A stretch of DNA of 64,000 bases from Pseudomonadota bacterium (lineage in GTDB: Bacteria; Pseudomonadota; Alphaproteobacteria; Reyranellales; Reyranellaceae), in contig JAIUOX010000008.1 of NCBI GenBank assembly GCA_020160955.1, positions 1 through 64,000 of the forward strand, given 5' to 3'. The notes beneath the pieces are model-generated. The model searched no databases and was not told the DNA's origin. It was given only the letters and a program-made list of their open reading frames with translations. Both the position numbers and the translations under genes were made by a program. The first letter of the stretch is position 1. Every line of letters begins with the position of its first letter. Below, piece by piece: positions 54,664-64,000 of the stretch.

Positions 54664-55398
54664 ATGCGTTGCGGTCTCGTCACCCAGAAGGTCGGCATGA
54701 CCCGCGTCTTCAATGACGCGGGCGAGCACGTGCCCGTCACCGTTCTGAAGGTCGACCAGCTCCAGGTCGTCGCCGTCCGCTCCGAGGAGACGGACAAGTA
54801 CACGGCCGTCCAGCTCGGCTACGGCAAGGCCAAGGTCAAGAACGTGACCCAGCCGATGCGCGGCCACTTCGCCAAGGCGAAGGTCGAGCCGAAGAAGAAG
54901 CTGGTCGAGTTCCGCGTCGCCAAGGACGCCGTGCTCGAAGTCGGCGCCGAGCTGGTGCCGAGCCACTTCGTGCCCGGCCAGTTCGTCGACGTGATCGGCA
55001 CCACCATCGGCCGCGGCTTCACCGGCGCCATGGTGCGCTGGAACTTCAGCGGTCTCGAGGCCAGCCACGGCGTGTCGGTCTCGCACCGCAGCCACGGTTC
55101 GACCGGTAACCGCCAGGATCCCGGCCGCACCTTCCCCGGCAAGAAGATGGCCGGCCACTACGGCCACGAGCGCGTGACCACGCAGAACCTGAAGGTCGTC
55201 GCCACCGACGACGAAAAGGGCCTGCTGCTGGTCTCCGGCGCCGTGCCGGGCCCGGCCGGCGGCTACATCATCGTCAAGGACGCCTCGAAGCGCGCCCGCC
55301 CGAAGGACGCGCCGTACCCGGCCGGCCTGCGCAAGGCGGCGGGCGAGGCTGCGGCTCCGGCGGCGGAAGCCCCGGCGGCCGAAGGTCCTGCGGCCTGA
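54664..55398 (+). CDS. rplC: 50S ribosomal protein L3, with C-terminal Ala/Glu-rich tail
   Basis: L3 of 244 residues, against about 209 in E. coli. The core has [17 protein letters not shown] and [23 protein letters not shown], whose Gln is the usual PrmB methylation site. From about residue 222 the sequence becomes a low-complexity tail of Ala, Glu and Pro ([20 protein letters not shown]). Such tails are common in alphaproteobacterial L3. The next gene starts 11 bases later. Confidence 0.97.
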   Translation: MRCGLVTQKVGMTRVFNDAGEHVPVTVLKVDQLQVVAVRSEETDKYTAVQLGYGKAKVKNVTQPMRGHFAKAKVEPKKKLVEFRVAKDAVLEVGAELVPSHFVPGQFVDVIGTTIGRGFTGAMVRWNFSGLEASHGVSVSHRSHGSTGNRQDPGRTFPGKKMAGHYGHERVTTQNLKVVATDDEKGLLLVSGAVPGPAGGYIIVKDASKRARPKDAPYPAGLRKAAGEAAAPAAEAPAAEGPAA

Positions 55399-55409
55399 GG
55401 ACAGGAATC

Positions 55410-56030
55410 ATGAAGATCGCAGTCAAGACCATCGAGGGCGGCAGCGCCGGCGAGATCGATCTCGCCGACGGCGTGTTCGCCGTTCCCGTCCGCAAGGACA
55501 TCCTGCAGCGTTGCGTGGTGTGGCAGCTGTCGCGCCGCCAGGCCGGCACCCACAAGTCGAAGGGCCGCGCCGAGGTCACCGCGACGGCCAAGAAGATGTA
55601 TGCCCAGAAGGGCACCGGCCGCGCCCGCCACGGCAACGAGGCCGCGCCGCAGTTCCGCGGCGGCGGCAAGGCGTTCGGCCCGGTCGTGCGCAGCCACGCC
55701 AGCGACCTGCCGAAGAAGGTCCGCAAGCTCGCGCTGCGCACAGCGCTGTCGGCCAAGGCGGCCGAGGGTAAGCTGATCGTGGTCGACGCCGCGGCGCTGC
55801 CGGAGCCGAAGACCGCCAAGCTGAAGGCCCACTTCGGCACGCTCGGCATCTCCAGCGCGCTGGTCATCGGCGGCACGGAGATCGACACCAACTTCGCGCG
55901 CGCCGCGGCCAACATCGCTCACGTCGATGTGCTGCCGCAGCAGGGCGCCAACGTCTACGACATCCTGCGCCGCGACACGCTGGTGCTGACCAAGGATGCC
56001 GTGAAGCATCTCGAGGAGCGCCTGCAATGA
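55410..56030 (+). CDS. rplD: 50S ribosomal protein L4
   Basis: L4 of 206 residues. The long exit-tunnel loop is present ([20 protein letters not shown], followed by [10 protein letters not shown]). The N-terminus [20 protein letters not shown] is ordinary. In enteric bacteria L4 also represses the S10 operon; no leader like theirs is visible here. The stop overlaps the rplW ATG by four bases (ATGA). Confidence 0.97.
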   Translation: MKIAVKTIEGGSAGEIDLADGVFAVPVRKDILQRCVVWQLSRRQAGTHKSKGRAEVTATAKKMYAQKGTGRARHGNEAAPQFRGGGKAFGPVVRSHASDLPKKVRKLALRTALSAKAAEGKLIVVDAAALPEPKTAKLKAHFGTLGISSALVIGGTEIDTNFARAAANIAHVDVLPQQGANVYDILRRDTLVLTKDAVKHLEERLQ

Positions 56031-56338
56031 GCAAGCCCGCCGCCGTTTCGCGCGCCCGCATGTACGAAGTGATTCGCGCGCCGCTGATCACCGAGAAGAC
56101 GACCAACGGCTCCGAGCACGGCCAGGTCACCTTCAAGGTGGCCGCCGATGCGACCAAGCCCGAGATCAAGCAGGCCATCGAGGGCCTGTTCAAGGTCAAG
56201 GTGAAGGCGGTCAACACCGTCACCGTGAAGGGCAAGAAGAAGCTGTTCCGCGGCCGTCCCGGCGTGCGGAGCGACTGGAAGAAGGCGATCGTCTCTCTGG
56301 CCGACGGTCACAAGATCGACGTGACCACGGGCCTGTAG
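56027..56338 (+). CDS. rplW: 50S ribosomal protein L23
   Basis: L23 of 103 residues. The family pattern is [18 protein letters not shown], followed by the [19 protein letters not shown] loop that docks trigger factor and SRP at the tunnel exit. The first ten residues are an extra basic leader before MYEVIRAP. Translational overlap with rplD supports the start at 56027. Confidence 0.97.
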   Translation: MSKPAAVSRARMYEVIRAPLITEKTTNGSEHGQVTFKVAADATKPEIKQAIEGLFKVKVKAVNTVTVKGKKKLFRGRPGVRSDWKKAIVSLADGHKIDVTTGL

Positions 56339-56354
56339 GACGGGGGATCTCAAG

Positions 56355-57185
56355 ATGGCTCTGAAGACATACAAGCCGATCACGCCGTCGCTGCGTCAGC
56401 TGGTCATCGTCGACCGGACTGGCCTGTGGAAGGGCAAGCCGGTCAAGGCGCTGACCCGCGGCAAGAAGAAGACCGGCGGTCGCAACAACCACGGCCGCAT
56501 CACCAGCAACCACATGGGCGGCGGTCACAAGCAGCGCCTGCGCACGATCGACTTCAAGCGCCGTCGCTTCGACGTCGCCGCGACGGTCGAGCGCCTGGAG
56601 TACGACCCCAACCGGTCGGCCTTCATCGCGCTGATCAAGTACACCGACGGCGAGCTGGCCTACATCATCGCGCCGCAGCGCCTCAAGGCGGGCGACGAGG
56701 TCGTGTCGGGCGAGCGCGTCGACATCAAGCCGGGCAACGCCATGCCGCTGGCCAACATGCCGGTCGGCACGATCGTCCACAACGTCGAGCTGAAGAAGGG
56801 CAAGGGCGGCCAGCTCGCCCGCTCGGCCGGCACCTACGCCCAGCTGGTCGGCAAGGACGCCGGCTACGCCCAGCTCAAGCTGAGCTCGGGTGAGCTGCGC
56901 ATCGTCCCCGGCGAGTGCCTGGCGACGGTCGGCGCGGTGTCGAACCCGGACAACCAGAACACCGTGATCGGCAAGGCCGGCCGCCAGCGCTGGCTGGGCC
57001 GTCGCCCGGTCACCCGCGGCGTCGCCATGAACCCGGTCGACCACCCGCACGGCGGCGGCGAAGGCCGCACCTCGGGCGGCCGTCACCCGGTCACCCCGTG
57101 GGGCAAGCCGACCAAGGGCAAGAAGACCCGCACCAACAAGGCGACGGACAAGTTCATCATCCGCCGCCGTCACGCGACGCGCTGA
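56355..57185 (+). CDS. rplB: 50S ribosomal protein L2
   Basis: L2 of 276 residues, the normal length. Landmarks are [36 protein letters not shown] and the C-terminal [18 protein letters not shown] containing the peptidyl-transferase-centre His. Spacing to the neighbours is 16 and 14 bases. The protein ends in basic RRRHATR. Confidence 0.98.
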   Translation: MALKTYKPITPSLRQLVIVDRTGLWKGKPVKALTRGKKKTGGRNNHGRITSNHMGGGHKQRLRTIDFKRRRFDVAATVERLEYDPNRSAFIALIKYTDGELAYIIAPQRLKAGDEVVSGERVDIKPGNAMPLANMPVGTIVHNVELKKGKGGQLARSAGTYAQLVGKDAGYAQLKLSSGELRIVPGECLATVGAVSNPDNQNTVIGKAGRQRWLGRRPVTRGVAMNPVDHPHGGGEGRTSGGRHPVTPWGKPTKGKKTRTNKATDKFIIRRRHATR

Positions 57186-57199
57186 CGAGGAGACAGCAA

Positions 57200-57478
57200 G
57201 TGGCACGTTCCGTTTGGAAGGGTCCCTTCGTCGAGGGGAGCCTCATCAAGAAGGCCGAGAAGGCGCGTTCGAGCGTCCGCAGCGAGGTCATCAAGACCTG
57301 GTCGCGCCGGTCCACCATCCTGCCGCAGTTCGTCGGCCTGACCTTCGGCGTCTACAACGGCAAGAAGTTCATCCCGGTGAACGTCACCGAGGAAATGGTC
57401 GGCCACAAGCTCGGCGAGTTCTCGCCGACCCGTACCTTCACGTCCCACGCCGGCGACAAGAAGGTCGGCAAGGAGTAA
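57200..57478 (+). CDS. rpsS: 30S ribosomal protein S19 (GTG start)
   Basis: S19 of 92 residues. [19 protein letters not shown] starts the protein and [20 protein letters not shown] ends the fold. It starts with GTG at 57200, preceded by GAGGAGA nine bases upstream. Translation from an earlier ATG in this frame would read through rplB and is rejected. The next gene follows after six bases. Confidence 0.97.
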   Translation: MARSVWKGPFVEGSLIKKAEKARSSVRSEVIKTWSRRSTILPQFVGLTFGVYNGKKFIPVNVTEEMVGHKLGEFSPTRTFTSHAGDKKVGKE

Positions 57479-57484
57479 CGGGCG

Positions 57485-57870
57485 ATGAGCAAGCCGAACA
57501 ACAAGCGCCGCGAGGCGGACAACGAGGCCAAGGCCGTGCTGCGCACCGTGCGCGTCAGCCCGCGCAAGCTCGACCTCGTGGCCGCCACCATCCGCGGCAA
57601 GAAGGCCGCCTCGGCGGTCAACGAGCTGACCTTCTCGAAGAAGCGCATCGCGATCGACGTCAAGAAGGCGCTCAACTCGGCGATCGCCAACGCCGAGAAC
57701 AACCACAACCTCGACGTCGATCGGCTGATCGTGGCCGAGGCTTCGGTCGGCAAGGGCCTCGTCATGAAGCGCTTCCAGACGCGCGGCCGCGGCCGCGCCG
57801 CCGGCATCAAGAAGCCCTTCAGCCATCTCACCATCGTGGTGCGCGAGCGCGCCGAGGCGGAGGACAAGTA

Positions 57871-57871
<1 letters not shown>
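57485..57871 (+). CDS. rplV: 50S ribosomal protein L22
   Basis: L22 of 128 residues. The tunnel hairpin contains [20 protein letters not shown], and [20 protein letters not shown] is the conserved N-terminal helix. The last residue codon overlaps the next ATG: TAA at 57869-57871 shares its final base with the rpsC start. Confidence 0.97.
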
Positions 57872-58590
<719 letters not shown>

Positions 58591-58596
58591 TCCGTC

Positions 58597-59010
58597 ATGC
58601 TGCAACCCAAGCGCACCAAGTACCGCAAGGCCTTCAAGGGCCGCATCCATGGCGCCGCCAAGGGTGGGTTCAACCTCGACTTCGGCGCCTATGGCCTGAA
58701 GGCGATGGAGCCGGACCGCCTGACCGCCCGCCAGATCGAGGCCGCCCGCCGCGCCATCACGCGTCACATGAAGCGTGCCGGCCGCGTCTGGATCCGGGTG
58801 TTCCCGGACGTGCCGGTGTCGAAGAAGCCGGCCGAAGTCCGCATGGGCTCCGGCAAGGGCGCGCCCGAGTTCTGGGCCGCCCGCGTCAAGCCGGGCCGCG
58901 TGCTGTTCGAACTCGACGGCGTGCCGGTCCAGGTGGCCAAGGAGGCGCTCGCGCTCGCGGCCGCCAAGCTGCCGATCAAGACGCGCTTCGTGTCGCGCGT
59001 CGGCGCCTAA
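58597..59010 (+). CDS. rplP: 50S ribosomal protein L16
   Basis: L16 of 137 residues, standard length. [20 protein letters not shown] starts the protein; [20 protein letters not shown], then [20 protein letters not shown], follow. It lies six bases after rpsC. It contributes to the A-site tRNA elbow contact. Confidence 0.98.
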   Translation: MLQPKRTKYRKAFKGRIHGAAKGGFNLDFGAYGLKAMEPDRLTARQIEAARRAITRHMKRAGRVWIRVFPDVPVSKKPAEVRMGSGKGAPEFWAARVKPGRVLFELDGVPVQVAKEALALAAAKLPIKTRFVSRVGA

Positions 59011-59026
59011 GGCAGAGGAGAGAGCC

Positions 59027-59218
59027 ATGAAGGCCAGCGATCTGCGCACCAAGTCACAGGACCAGCTCAAGGAAGAGCTCGGCAACCTGCGCAAGGAAGC
59101 TTTCAACCTGCGTTTCCAGAAGGCCGGCGGACAGCTCGGCAAGACGGCCCGCGTGCGCCAGGTGCGCCGTGACATCGCCCGCATCAAGACGGTGCTGGGC
59201 GCCAAGGCCGCCGGTTAA
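59027..59218 (+). CDS. rpmC: 50S ribosomal protein L29
   Basis: L29 of 63 residues, two antiparallel helices: [20 protein letters not shown], and the second with [27 protein letters not shown] precedes the ATG at 59027. It docks next to L23 at the tunnel exit. Confidence 0.97.
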   Translation: MKASDLRTKSQDQLKEELGNLRKEAFNLRFQKAGGQLGKTARVRQVRRDIARIKTVLGAKAAG

Positions 59219-59228
59219 GGAGTCAGCC

Positions 59229-59477
59229 ATGCCGAAGCGAGTTCTCGAGGGCGTCATCGTCAGCGACAAGATGGACAAGACCATCGTCGTGAAGGTGGAG
59301 CGCCGCGTGCAGCACCCGATCTACAAGAAGTTCATCCGCCGGTCGAAGAAGTACCACGCGCACGACGAGTCCAACGCCTTCAAGGGCAAGGTCGGCGAGA
59401 ACGTGCGTATCCGCGAGTGCCGGCCGCTGTCCAAGACCAAGAGCTGGGAAGTTCTGGTCGAGGCTGCGAAGGCCTAG
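59229..59477 (+). CDS. rpsQ: 30S ribosomal protein S17
   Basis: S17 of 82 residues with an OB fold. [20 protein letters not shown] is the N-terminus and [20 protein letters not shown] the C-terminal signature. Ten bases after rpmC; last gene of the S10 operon in the standard order. Confidence 0.98.
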   Translation: MPKRVLEGVIVSDKMDKTIVVKVERRVQHPIYKKFIRRSKKYHAHDESNAFKGKVGENVRIRECRPLSKTKSWEVLVEAAKA

Positions 59478-59492
59478 GACGGAGCAAGTCAC

Positions 59493-59861
59493 ATGATCCA
59501 GATGCGTACCAATCTCGAGGTCGCCGACAACTCGGGCGCCCGTCGCGTCCAGTGCATCAAGGTGCTGGGCGGCTCGCGCCGCAAGTATGCCAGCGTCGGC
59601 GACGTCATCGTCGTCTCCATCAAGGAGGCGATCCCGCGCGGCCGCGTGAAGAAGGGCGAGGTGCACCGCGCCGTCGTCGTCCGCACGTCGTTCCCGCTGC
59701 GCCGCGTGGACGGCAGCGCGATCCGCTTCGACCGCAACGCCGCGGTGATTATCTCGAAGCAGGACGAGCCGGTCGGTACCCGTATCTTCGGACCGGTGAC
59801 CCGCGAGCTGCGCGCCAAGAAGTTCATGAAGATCATCTCGCTCGCGCCGGAGGTCCTGTAA
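59493..59861 (+). CDS. rplN: 50S ribosomal protein L14
   Basis: L14 of 122 residues. [20 protein letters not shown] starts the protein, and [20 protein letters not shown] is the C-terminal landmark. First gene of the spc operon in the standard order. The 15-base gap from rpsQ leaves no room for a strong promoter, so the S10 and spc groups are probably one transcript here. Confidence 0.98.
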   Translation: MIQMRTNLEVADNSGARRVQCIKVLGGSRRKYASVGDVIVVSIKEAIPRGRVKKGEVHRAVVVRTSFPLRRVDGSAIRFDRNAAVIISKQDEPVGTRIFGPVTRELRAKKFMKIISLAPEVL

Positions 59862-59864
59862 CCC

Positions 59865-60188
59865 ATGGCCAACAAGCTCAAGATCCGGAAGGGTGACCGC
59901 GTCAAGGTCATCGCCGGCCGCAGCCGCGGCAAGGTGGGCGACGTGCTGCGCGTCCTGCCGACCGAGCAGCGCGTCGTGGTGGCGGGCGTGAACGTCATCA
60001 AGCGCCACACCAAGCCGAACCGCACCGATGCCGGTGGCATCGTCGAGCGCGAGGCGGCGATCCACGTGTCGAACGTGGCGCTGCTCGATCCGAAGACCGA
60101 CAAGCCGACCAAGGTCGGCTTCAAGTTCCTGGAAGACGGCCGCAAGGTGCGCATCGCGCGCGCCTCCGGCGAAACCATCGACCGCTAG
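59865..60188 (+). CDS. rplX: 50S ribosomal protein L24
   Basis: L24 of 107 residues with the KOW motif near the N-terminus ([20 protein letters not shown]). [20 protein letters not shown] follows. It begins only three bases after the rplN stop. Confidence 0.98.
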   Translation: MANKLKIRKGDRVKVIAGRSRGKVGDVLRVLPTEQRVVVAGVNVIKRHTKPNRTDAGGIVEREAAIHVSNVALLDPKTDKPTKVGFKFLEDGRKVRIARASGETIDR

Positions 60189-60199
60189 GAGAACGGGCC

Positions 60200-60742
60200 A
60201 TGCCCGCGCGTCTGCAAGAGCACTACACCACCAAGGTCCGCGAGGCCCTCATCAAGGAGTTCTCCTACAAGAACCCCCTCGAGGTGCCGCGCCTGGACAA
60301 GATCGTGATCAACATGGGCGTCGGCGAGGCGGTCAACGACCGCAAGGCCGTCGACGGCGCCGTGACCGACCTCGCGGCGATCACCGGCCAGAAGCCGGTC
60401 GTCACCAAGTCGCGCAAGTCGATCGCGACGTTCAAGCTGCGCGAGGGCATGGCGATCGGCGCCAAGGTCACGCTGCGCCGCGACCGCATGTACGAGTTCG
60501 TCGATCGCCTGATCAACATCGCGCTGCCGCGCGTCCGCGACTTCCGCGGCCTGAACGGCAAGTCGTTCGACGGCAACGGCAACTACGCCATGGGCCTCAA
60601 GGAACAGATCGTGTTCCCCGAGATCGACTACGACAAGGTCGACCAGGTCCGCGGCATGGACATCATCATCTGCACGACGGCCAAGTCGGACGCGGAAGCC
60701 AGGGCGCTTCTCCGCGGTTTCGACTTCCCGTTCGTGAACTGA
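60200..60742 (+). CDS. rplE: 50S ribosomal protein L5
   Basis: L5 of 180 residues, binding 5S r[43 protein letters not shown] and [19 protein letters not shown] are landmarks. Ordinary length and spacing (11 and 14 bases to its neighbours). Confidence 0.98.
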   Translation: MPARLQEHYTTKVREALIKEFSYKNPLEVPRLDKIVINMGVGEAVNDRKAVDGAVTDLAAITGQKPVVTKSRKSIATFKLREGMAIGAKVTLRRDRMYEFVDRLINIALPRVRDFRGLNGKSFDGNGNYAMGLKEQIVFPEIDYDKVDQVRGMDIIICTTAKSDAEARALLRGFDFPFVN

Positions 60743-60756
60743 GGCCGGAGAGGCAC

Positions 60757-61062
60757 ATGGCCAAGACGAGTTCAGTCGAGAAGAACAACCGCCGCGCCAA
60801 GATGGCGAAGCAGTACGCCGCCAAGCGCGCCAAGCTGAAGGCGATGGCGGTCGACGACAAGCTGTCGCCGGAAGAGCGTTTCGAGGCGCGCCTCAAGCTC
60901 GCCGAGCTGCCGCGCAATTCGTCGCCGACCCGCGTGCGCAACCGGTGCGAGCTGACCGGCCGCCCGCGCGCGGTCTACCGCAAGTTCAAGCTGTCGCGCC
61001 TCGCGCTGCGTCAGCTGGCCTCGCTGGGCGCTCTGCCCGGCGTCGTGAAGTCCAGCTGGTAA
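60757..61062 (+). CDS. rpsN: 30S ribosomal protein S14, zinc-independent long form
   Basis: S14 of 101 residues. It has the long C-minus form: the zinc-binding CxxC pairs are absent, with only one Cys in [19 protein letters not shown]. The C-terminus [14 protein letters not shown] is standard. The longer frame from 60028 passes through rplE and is rejected. Confidence 0.97.
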   Translation: MAKTSSVEKNNRRAKMAKQYAAKRAKLKAMAVDDKLSPEERFEARLKLAELPRNSSPTRVRNRCELTGRPRAVYRKFKLSRLALRQLASLGALPGVVKSSW

Positions 61063-61078
61063 CGGGAGACCGCAGACC

Positions 61079-61477
61079 ATGGCGATGACAGATCCCGTCG
61101 GCGACCTGCTGACCCGCATCCGCAACGGCCAGTCGGCACGCCTCGACAGCGTGACCGTGCCGGCCTCGCGCCTGCGTTCCAACGTGCTCGACGTGCTGCA
61201 GCGCGAGGGCTACATCCGCGGCTGGTTCGAGGAAGAGCTCCGCCCCGGCGTCAAGGAGCTCCGCGTCGAGCTCAAGTACGACAACGGCCGTCCGGTGATC
61301 CGCGAGATCAAGCGCGTTTCGACCCCGGGCCGCCGCGTCTACTCCAAGATCCGCGAGCTGCCGCGCCACTTCAACGGGCTCGGCATCTCCATCCTGTCCA
61401 CCCCGCGCGGCGTCATGTCCGACGCCGAGGCGCGTGCCGCCAATGTCGGCGGCGAAGTCATCTGCAAGGTATTCTGA
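61079..61477 (+). CDS. rpsH: 30S ribosomal protein S8
   Basis: S8 of 132 residues. MTDPVGDLLTRIRNGQSARL is the N-terminus, and the C-terminal GISILSTPRGVMSDAEARAA contains the rRNA-binding STPRGVM loop. In enteric bacteria S8 represses the spc operon. The gap to rplF is two bases. Confidence 0.98.
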   Translation: MAMTDPVGDLLTRIRNGQSARLDSVTVPASRLRSNVLDVLQREGYIRGWFEEELRPGVKELRVELKYDNGRPVIREIKRVSTPGRRVYSKIRELPRHFNGLGISILSTPRGVMSDAEARAANVGGEVICKVF

Positions 61478-61479
61478 CC

Positions 61480-62013
61480 ATGTCTCGCGTCGGAAAGAAC
61501 CCGGTCGTCATCCCCGCTGGGGTGACGGTCGACCTCAAGGGCCAGCATCTCAAGGCCAAGGGCAAGCGCGGCGAGCTGCAGTTCACGGTGCACGACGATG
61601 TCGAGGTCACCCGGGACGGCGACAAGCTGAACTTCGCGCCGCGCGGCGAGAGCCGGCGGGCCCGCATGCAGTGGGGCACCGCCCGCAACCTCGCCAGCAA
61701 CCTGGTGAAGGGCGTGTCGGACGGCTTCACGATCAACCTCGAGATCAACGGCGTGGGCTACCGTGCCCAGGCCGATGCCAAGACGCTGAAGCTGCAGCTC
61801 GGCTTCAGCCACGACGTCGAGATTCCCATTCCTGCCGGTATCCAGATCAAGGCGGTCAAGCCGACCGAGGTCGAGATCACCGGTGCGGATCGTCAGCGGG
61901 TCGGCCAGATCGCGGCCGAGATCCGCAGCCTCCGTCCGCCCGAGCCCTACAAGGGCAAGGGCATCAAGTACTCGACGGAGACGATTCGCCGCAAGGAAGG
62001 CAAGAAGAAGTAG
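61480..62013 (+). CDS. rplF: 50S ribosomal protein L6
   Basis: L6 of 177 residues with two duplicated domains. MSRVGKNPVVIPAGVTVDLK starts the first; the C-terminal signature RPPEPYKGKGIKYSTETIRR is complete. The tail KEGKKK is basic. Confidence 0.98.
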   Translation: MSRVGKNPVVIPAGVTVDLKGQHLKAKGKRGELQFTVHDDVEVTRDGDKLNFAPRGESRRARMQWGTARNLASNLVKGVSDGFTINLEINGVGYRAQADAKTLKLQLGFSHDVEIPIPAGIQIKAVKPTEVEITGADRQRVGQIAAEIRSLRPPEPYKGKGIKYSTETIRRKEGKKK

Positions 62014-62022
62014 AGGCGCACC

Positions 62023-62385
62023 ATGTCGAAGACCAACGCCCTTTTTGCCCGCCGTCAGCGGCGCACCCGGTACGCGCTGCGCCAGGCGGCCAACGGCCGT
62101 CCCCGCCTCAGCGTGTTCCGCTCGGGCAAGCACATCTACGCCCAGGTGATCGACGACAAGAAGGGGGCCACCCTGGCCGCCGCCTCGTCGCTCGAGACCG
62201 ATCTCAAGGGCAAGCTGAAGACCGGCGCCGACAAGTCGGCGGCCACCGAGGTCGGCAAGCTGATCGCCCAGCGGGCGATCGCGGCCGGCGTCAAGGAGGT
62301 CGTGTTCGACCGCGGCGGCTACATGTTTCACGGCCGCGTCGCGGCGCTGGCCACTGCCGCCCGAGAGGGCGGCCTGTCCTTCTGA
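62023..62385 (+). CDS. rplR: 50S ribosomal protein L18
   Basis: L18 of 120 residues, 5S rRNA-binding. [20 protein letters not shown] is the basic N-terminus; [20 protein letters not shown] and [20 protein letters not shown] are family landmarks. Nine bases after rplF. Confidence 0.98.
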   Translation: MSKTNALFARRQRRTRYALRQAANGRPRLSVFRSGKHIYAQVIDDKKGATLAAASSLETDLKGKLKTGADKSAATEVGKLIAQRAIAAGVKEVVFDRGGYMFHGRVAALATAAREGGLSF

Positions 62386-62396
62386 GGAGTTAGGAT

Positions 62397-62990
62397 ATGG
62401 CTCGTTCTCCTGCCGGATCCGGCCGTTCCCCGCGCGACCGTGATCGTGGCCGCGATCGCGACCGCGACGAGGAATCGGAACTGACCGACAAGCTGGTCAC
62501 GATCAATCGCGTCGCCAAGGTGGTCAAGGGCGGCCGGCGCTTCGCCTTCGCGGCGATCGTCGTCGTCGGCGACCAGCGTGGCCGCGTCGGTCACGGCGCC
62601 GGCAAGGCGCGCGAGGTTCCCGAGGCGATCCGCAAGGCCACCGAGGCCGCCAAGCGCGGCCTGATCCGGGTGCCGCTGCGCGACGGCCGCACGCTGCACC
62701 ACGACGTCCGCGGCCGCTTCGGCGCGGGCAAGGTGACGCTGCGCGCCGCCCCGGCCGGTACCGGCATCATCGCCGGCGGCCCGATGCGCGCCATCTTCGA
62801 GACGCTGGGCATCAAGGACATCGTCGCGAAGTCGGTGGGCACCTCGAACCCGCACAACATGATCAAGGCGACGTTCGCCGCCCTCGAGCTGCTCAACTCG
62901 CCCCGCATGGTGGCGACGCGTCGTGGCAAGAAGGTCGGCGACCTGCTCGGCCGCCGCGACGAGACCGCCGGCGCCGACGCCGCGGCCTAA
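62397..62990 (+). CDS. rpsE: 30S ribosomal protein S5 with RD-repeat N-terminus
   Basis: S5 of 197 residues. The core starts at about residue 28 ([20 protein letters not shown]) and holds [20 protein letters not shown] and the C-terminal helices. The first 27 residues are a low-complexity extension of Arg-Asp repeats ([15 protein letters not shown]). Charged N-terminal S5 extensions occur in many Alphaproteobacteria, so this is likely natural, though its degree of repetition is notable. Confidence 0.98.
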   Translation: MARSPAGSGRSPRDRDRGRDRDRDEESELTDKLVTINRVAKVVKGGRRFAFAAIVVVGDQRGRVGHGAGKAREVPEAIRKATEAAKRGLIRVPLRDGRTLHHDVRGRFGAGKVTLRAAPAGTGIIAGGPMRAIFETLGIKDIVAKSVGTSNPHNMIKATFAALELLNSPRMVATRRGKKVGDLLGRRDETAGADAAA

Positions 62991-63011
62991 GCCAGGACCA
63001 GGGGACAGACC

Positions 63012-63203
63012 ATGGCGAAGAAGATCAAGGTCACGCAGACCGGCAGCCACATCGGCCGCACGGACGACCAGCGCGCGACGCTGATCGGCCTCGGCCTGAA
63101 CAAGCGCCACCGCAGCCGCGAGCTCGAGGACACGCCCTCGGTGCGCGGCATGATCAACAAGGTGCGCCACCTCGTGCGCGTCGATGACGACAAGGCCGCC
63201 TGA
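63012..63203 (+). CDS. rpmD: 50S ribosomal protein L30
   Basis: L30 of 63 residues. [20 protein letters not shown] and [20 protein letters not shown] match the family; [20 protein letters not shown] completes it. Spacing to rpsE and rplO is 21 and 23 bases. Confidence 0.98.
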   Translation: MAKKIKVTQTGSHIGRTDDQRATLIGLGLNKRHRSRELEDTPSVRGMINKVRHLVRVDDDKAA

Positions 63204-63226
63204 GCGAGCGGTCGAAGGGACAGACG

Positions 63227-63706
63227 ATGAAACTCAACCAGATCGCCGACAACCCGGGCGCCCGCAAGGGCCGCATGCGCGTCGGCCGCGGCATCGGTTC
63301 GGGCAAGGGCAAGACGTCGGGCCGCGGCGTCAAGGGCCAGAAGTCGCGTACCGGCGTTGCCATCAAGGGCTTCGAGGGCGGCCAGATGCCGCTCTACCGC
63401 CGAATCCCGAAGCGCGGCTTCACGCCGCCGCACCAGAAGTCGTACCAGGTGGTGAACCTCGGCACGCTGCAGAAGGCGATCGACGACAAGAAGCTCGACG
63501 CCGGCAAGCCGATCGACGCCGCCGCCATGCAGGCCGCCGGCCTGTTCAAGGCGGCCCGCGACGGCGTGCGCGTGCTCGGCAAGGGCGAGATCAAGAGCAA
63601 GGTCGAGCTCAAGGTCGCGGGCGCCTCGGCGTCGGCCATCGCCGCGGTCGAGAAGGCCGGCGGCAAGGTCGAACTGCCGCCGCAGCCGGAAGCCAAGGCC
63701 GCCTGA
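63227..63706 (+). CDS. rplO: 50S ribosomal protein L15
   Basis: L15 of 159 residues. The Gly/Arg/Lys-rich N-terminus [20 protein letters not shown] and the [18 protein letters not shown] segment are diagnostic. The C-terminus ends with Glu, Pro and Ala ([10 protein letters not shown]), slightly longer than in E. coli (144 residues). Confidence 0.98.
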   Translation: MKLNQIADNPGARKGRMRVGRGIGSGKGKTSGRGVKGQKSRTGVAIKGFEGGQMPLYRRIPKRGFTPPHQKSYQVVNLGTLQKAIDDKKLDAGKPIDAAAMQAAGLFKAARDGVRVLGKGEIKSKVELKVAGASASAIAAVEKAGGKVELPPQPEAKAA

Positions 63707-63729
63707 ACCCAACCCTCGTGTGAGGTTCC

Positions 63730-64000
63730 ATGGCGTCCGCCGCCGAGCAACTTGCATCCAACCTGAACTGGGGTTCGATCGGTAAGGCTACCGAGCTGAA
63801 GAAGCGCCTGTGGTTCACCGTGGGCGCGCTCGTTGTCTTCCGCATCGGCGCCTACGTGCCGGTCCCCGGCGTCGATCCCCAGGCGCTGGCCGAGATCTTC
63901 GCCCAGAACGCCGGCGGCATCGCCGGGCTGCTCGACGTGTTCTCGGGCGGCTCGATCGGCCGCATGTCGGTGCTCGCCCTGTCGATCATGCCGTACATCT
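63730..64000 (+). CDS. secY: Preprotein translocase subunit SecY (N-terminal part, cut by the window end)
   Basis: The first 90 codons of SecY. WFTVGALVVFRIGAYVPVPG is the first membrane segment, and GLLDVFSGGSIGRMSVLALS leads into the plug and second segment. The gene continues past 64000. It follows rplO by 23 bases, the standard place at the end of spc. The protein is the channel of the Sec translocon. Confidence 0.97.
   Translation, partial: MASAAEQLASNLNWGSIGKATELKKRLWFTVGALVVFRIGAYVPVPGVDPQALAEIFAQNAGGIAGLLDVFSGGSIGRMSVLALSIMPYI

Noticed and set aside
61339-63170. Minus-strand frames of 280-330 codons across the spc ribosomal genes.
   Set aside because: Shadows of ribosomal protein genes. 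No independent ribosome-binding sites and no family resemblance.

Overview
This is a contiguous stretch of a very GC-rich bacterial chromosome, almost fully coding, with short intergenic gaps and many 1-4 base gene overlaps. The gene families point to an Alphaproteobacterium: a Bug/TTT-type solute receptor, livHMGF with an embedded acyl-CoA ligase, an Mla/MCE lipid-transport operon ending in a PqiC-like lipoprotein, and the S10-spc ribosomal operons with an RD-rich S5 N-terminus. A Rhodospirillales or Reyranella-like organism is my guess; no 16S gene is present to test it. I found no prophage, transposase, CRISPR array or recognisable defence system.

Layout: 1-2300 holds a TTT receptor and a LigA/LigB-type extradiol dioxygenase. 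2300-6061 holds a 2OG-Fe oxygenase, an alpha/beta hydrolase, two tandem SDRs and a small lipoprotein. 6135-14215 (minus) is a branched-chain-amino-acid-type ABC operon, livH-livM-livG-livF, followed by a fatty-acid-type CoA ligase and two paralogous binding proteins. Facing it, 14381-20677 (plus) is an acyl-CoA operon: acyl-CoA dehydrogenase, two hotdog thioesterases, a transglutaminase-like protein, an MFS exporter, a hydroxyacyl-CoA-type SDR and an M20 peptidase. 20692-27217 holds mixed metabolic genes, including a dialkylglycine decarboxylase and an SPFH/NfeD pair. 27221-29823 is a divergent nickel module: a TonB-dependent receptor and nikR with a shared 28-bp palindromic NikR-type operator. 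29898-35979 holds a coupled amidase / lipocalin-like / cysteine-synthase-like set, rlmJ, an MFS transporter and a polyphosphate kinase 2. 36072-39829 is the Mla-type operon mlaE-mlaF-mlaD-lipoprotein. 39844-42505 pairs a phosphotransferase with an acyl-CoA synthetase.

42649-51821 is dominated by nucleotide-sugar and glycan genes: UDP-glucuronate decarboxylase, a GDP-mannose 3,5-epimerase homologue, a GT2 glycosyltransferase, a NodU-type carbamoyltransferase and galE. A periplasmic-type molybdenum hydroxylase is translationally coupled to the carbamoyltransferase. This mixed operon and the palindromic repeats at 29834-29895 and 43640-43859 are the least ordinary parts of the window.

51846-64000 is translation machinery: tRNA-Thr, rlmB, tRNA-Tyr, tRNA-Gly, tuf, then the whole S10 and spc operons up to a truncated secY. 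The tRNA-Tyr/tRNA-Gly/tuf head belongs to the classical tufB neighbourhood, yet it runs directly into rpsJ. This suggests an old rearrangement through the two tuf genes.
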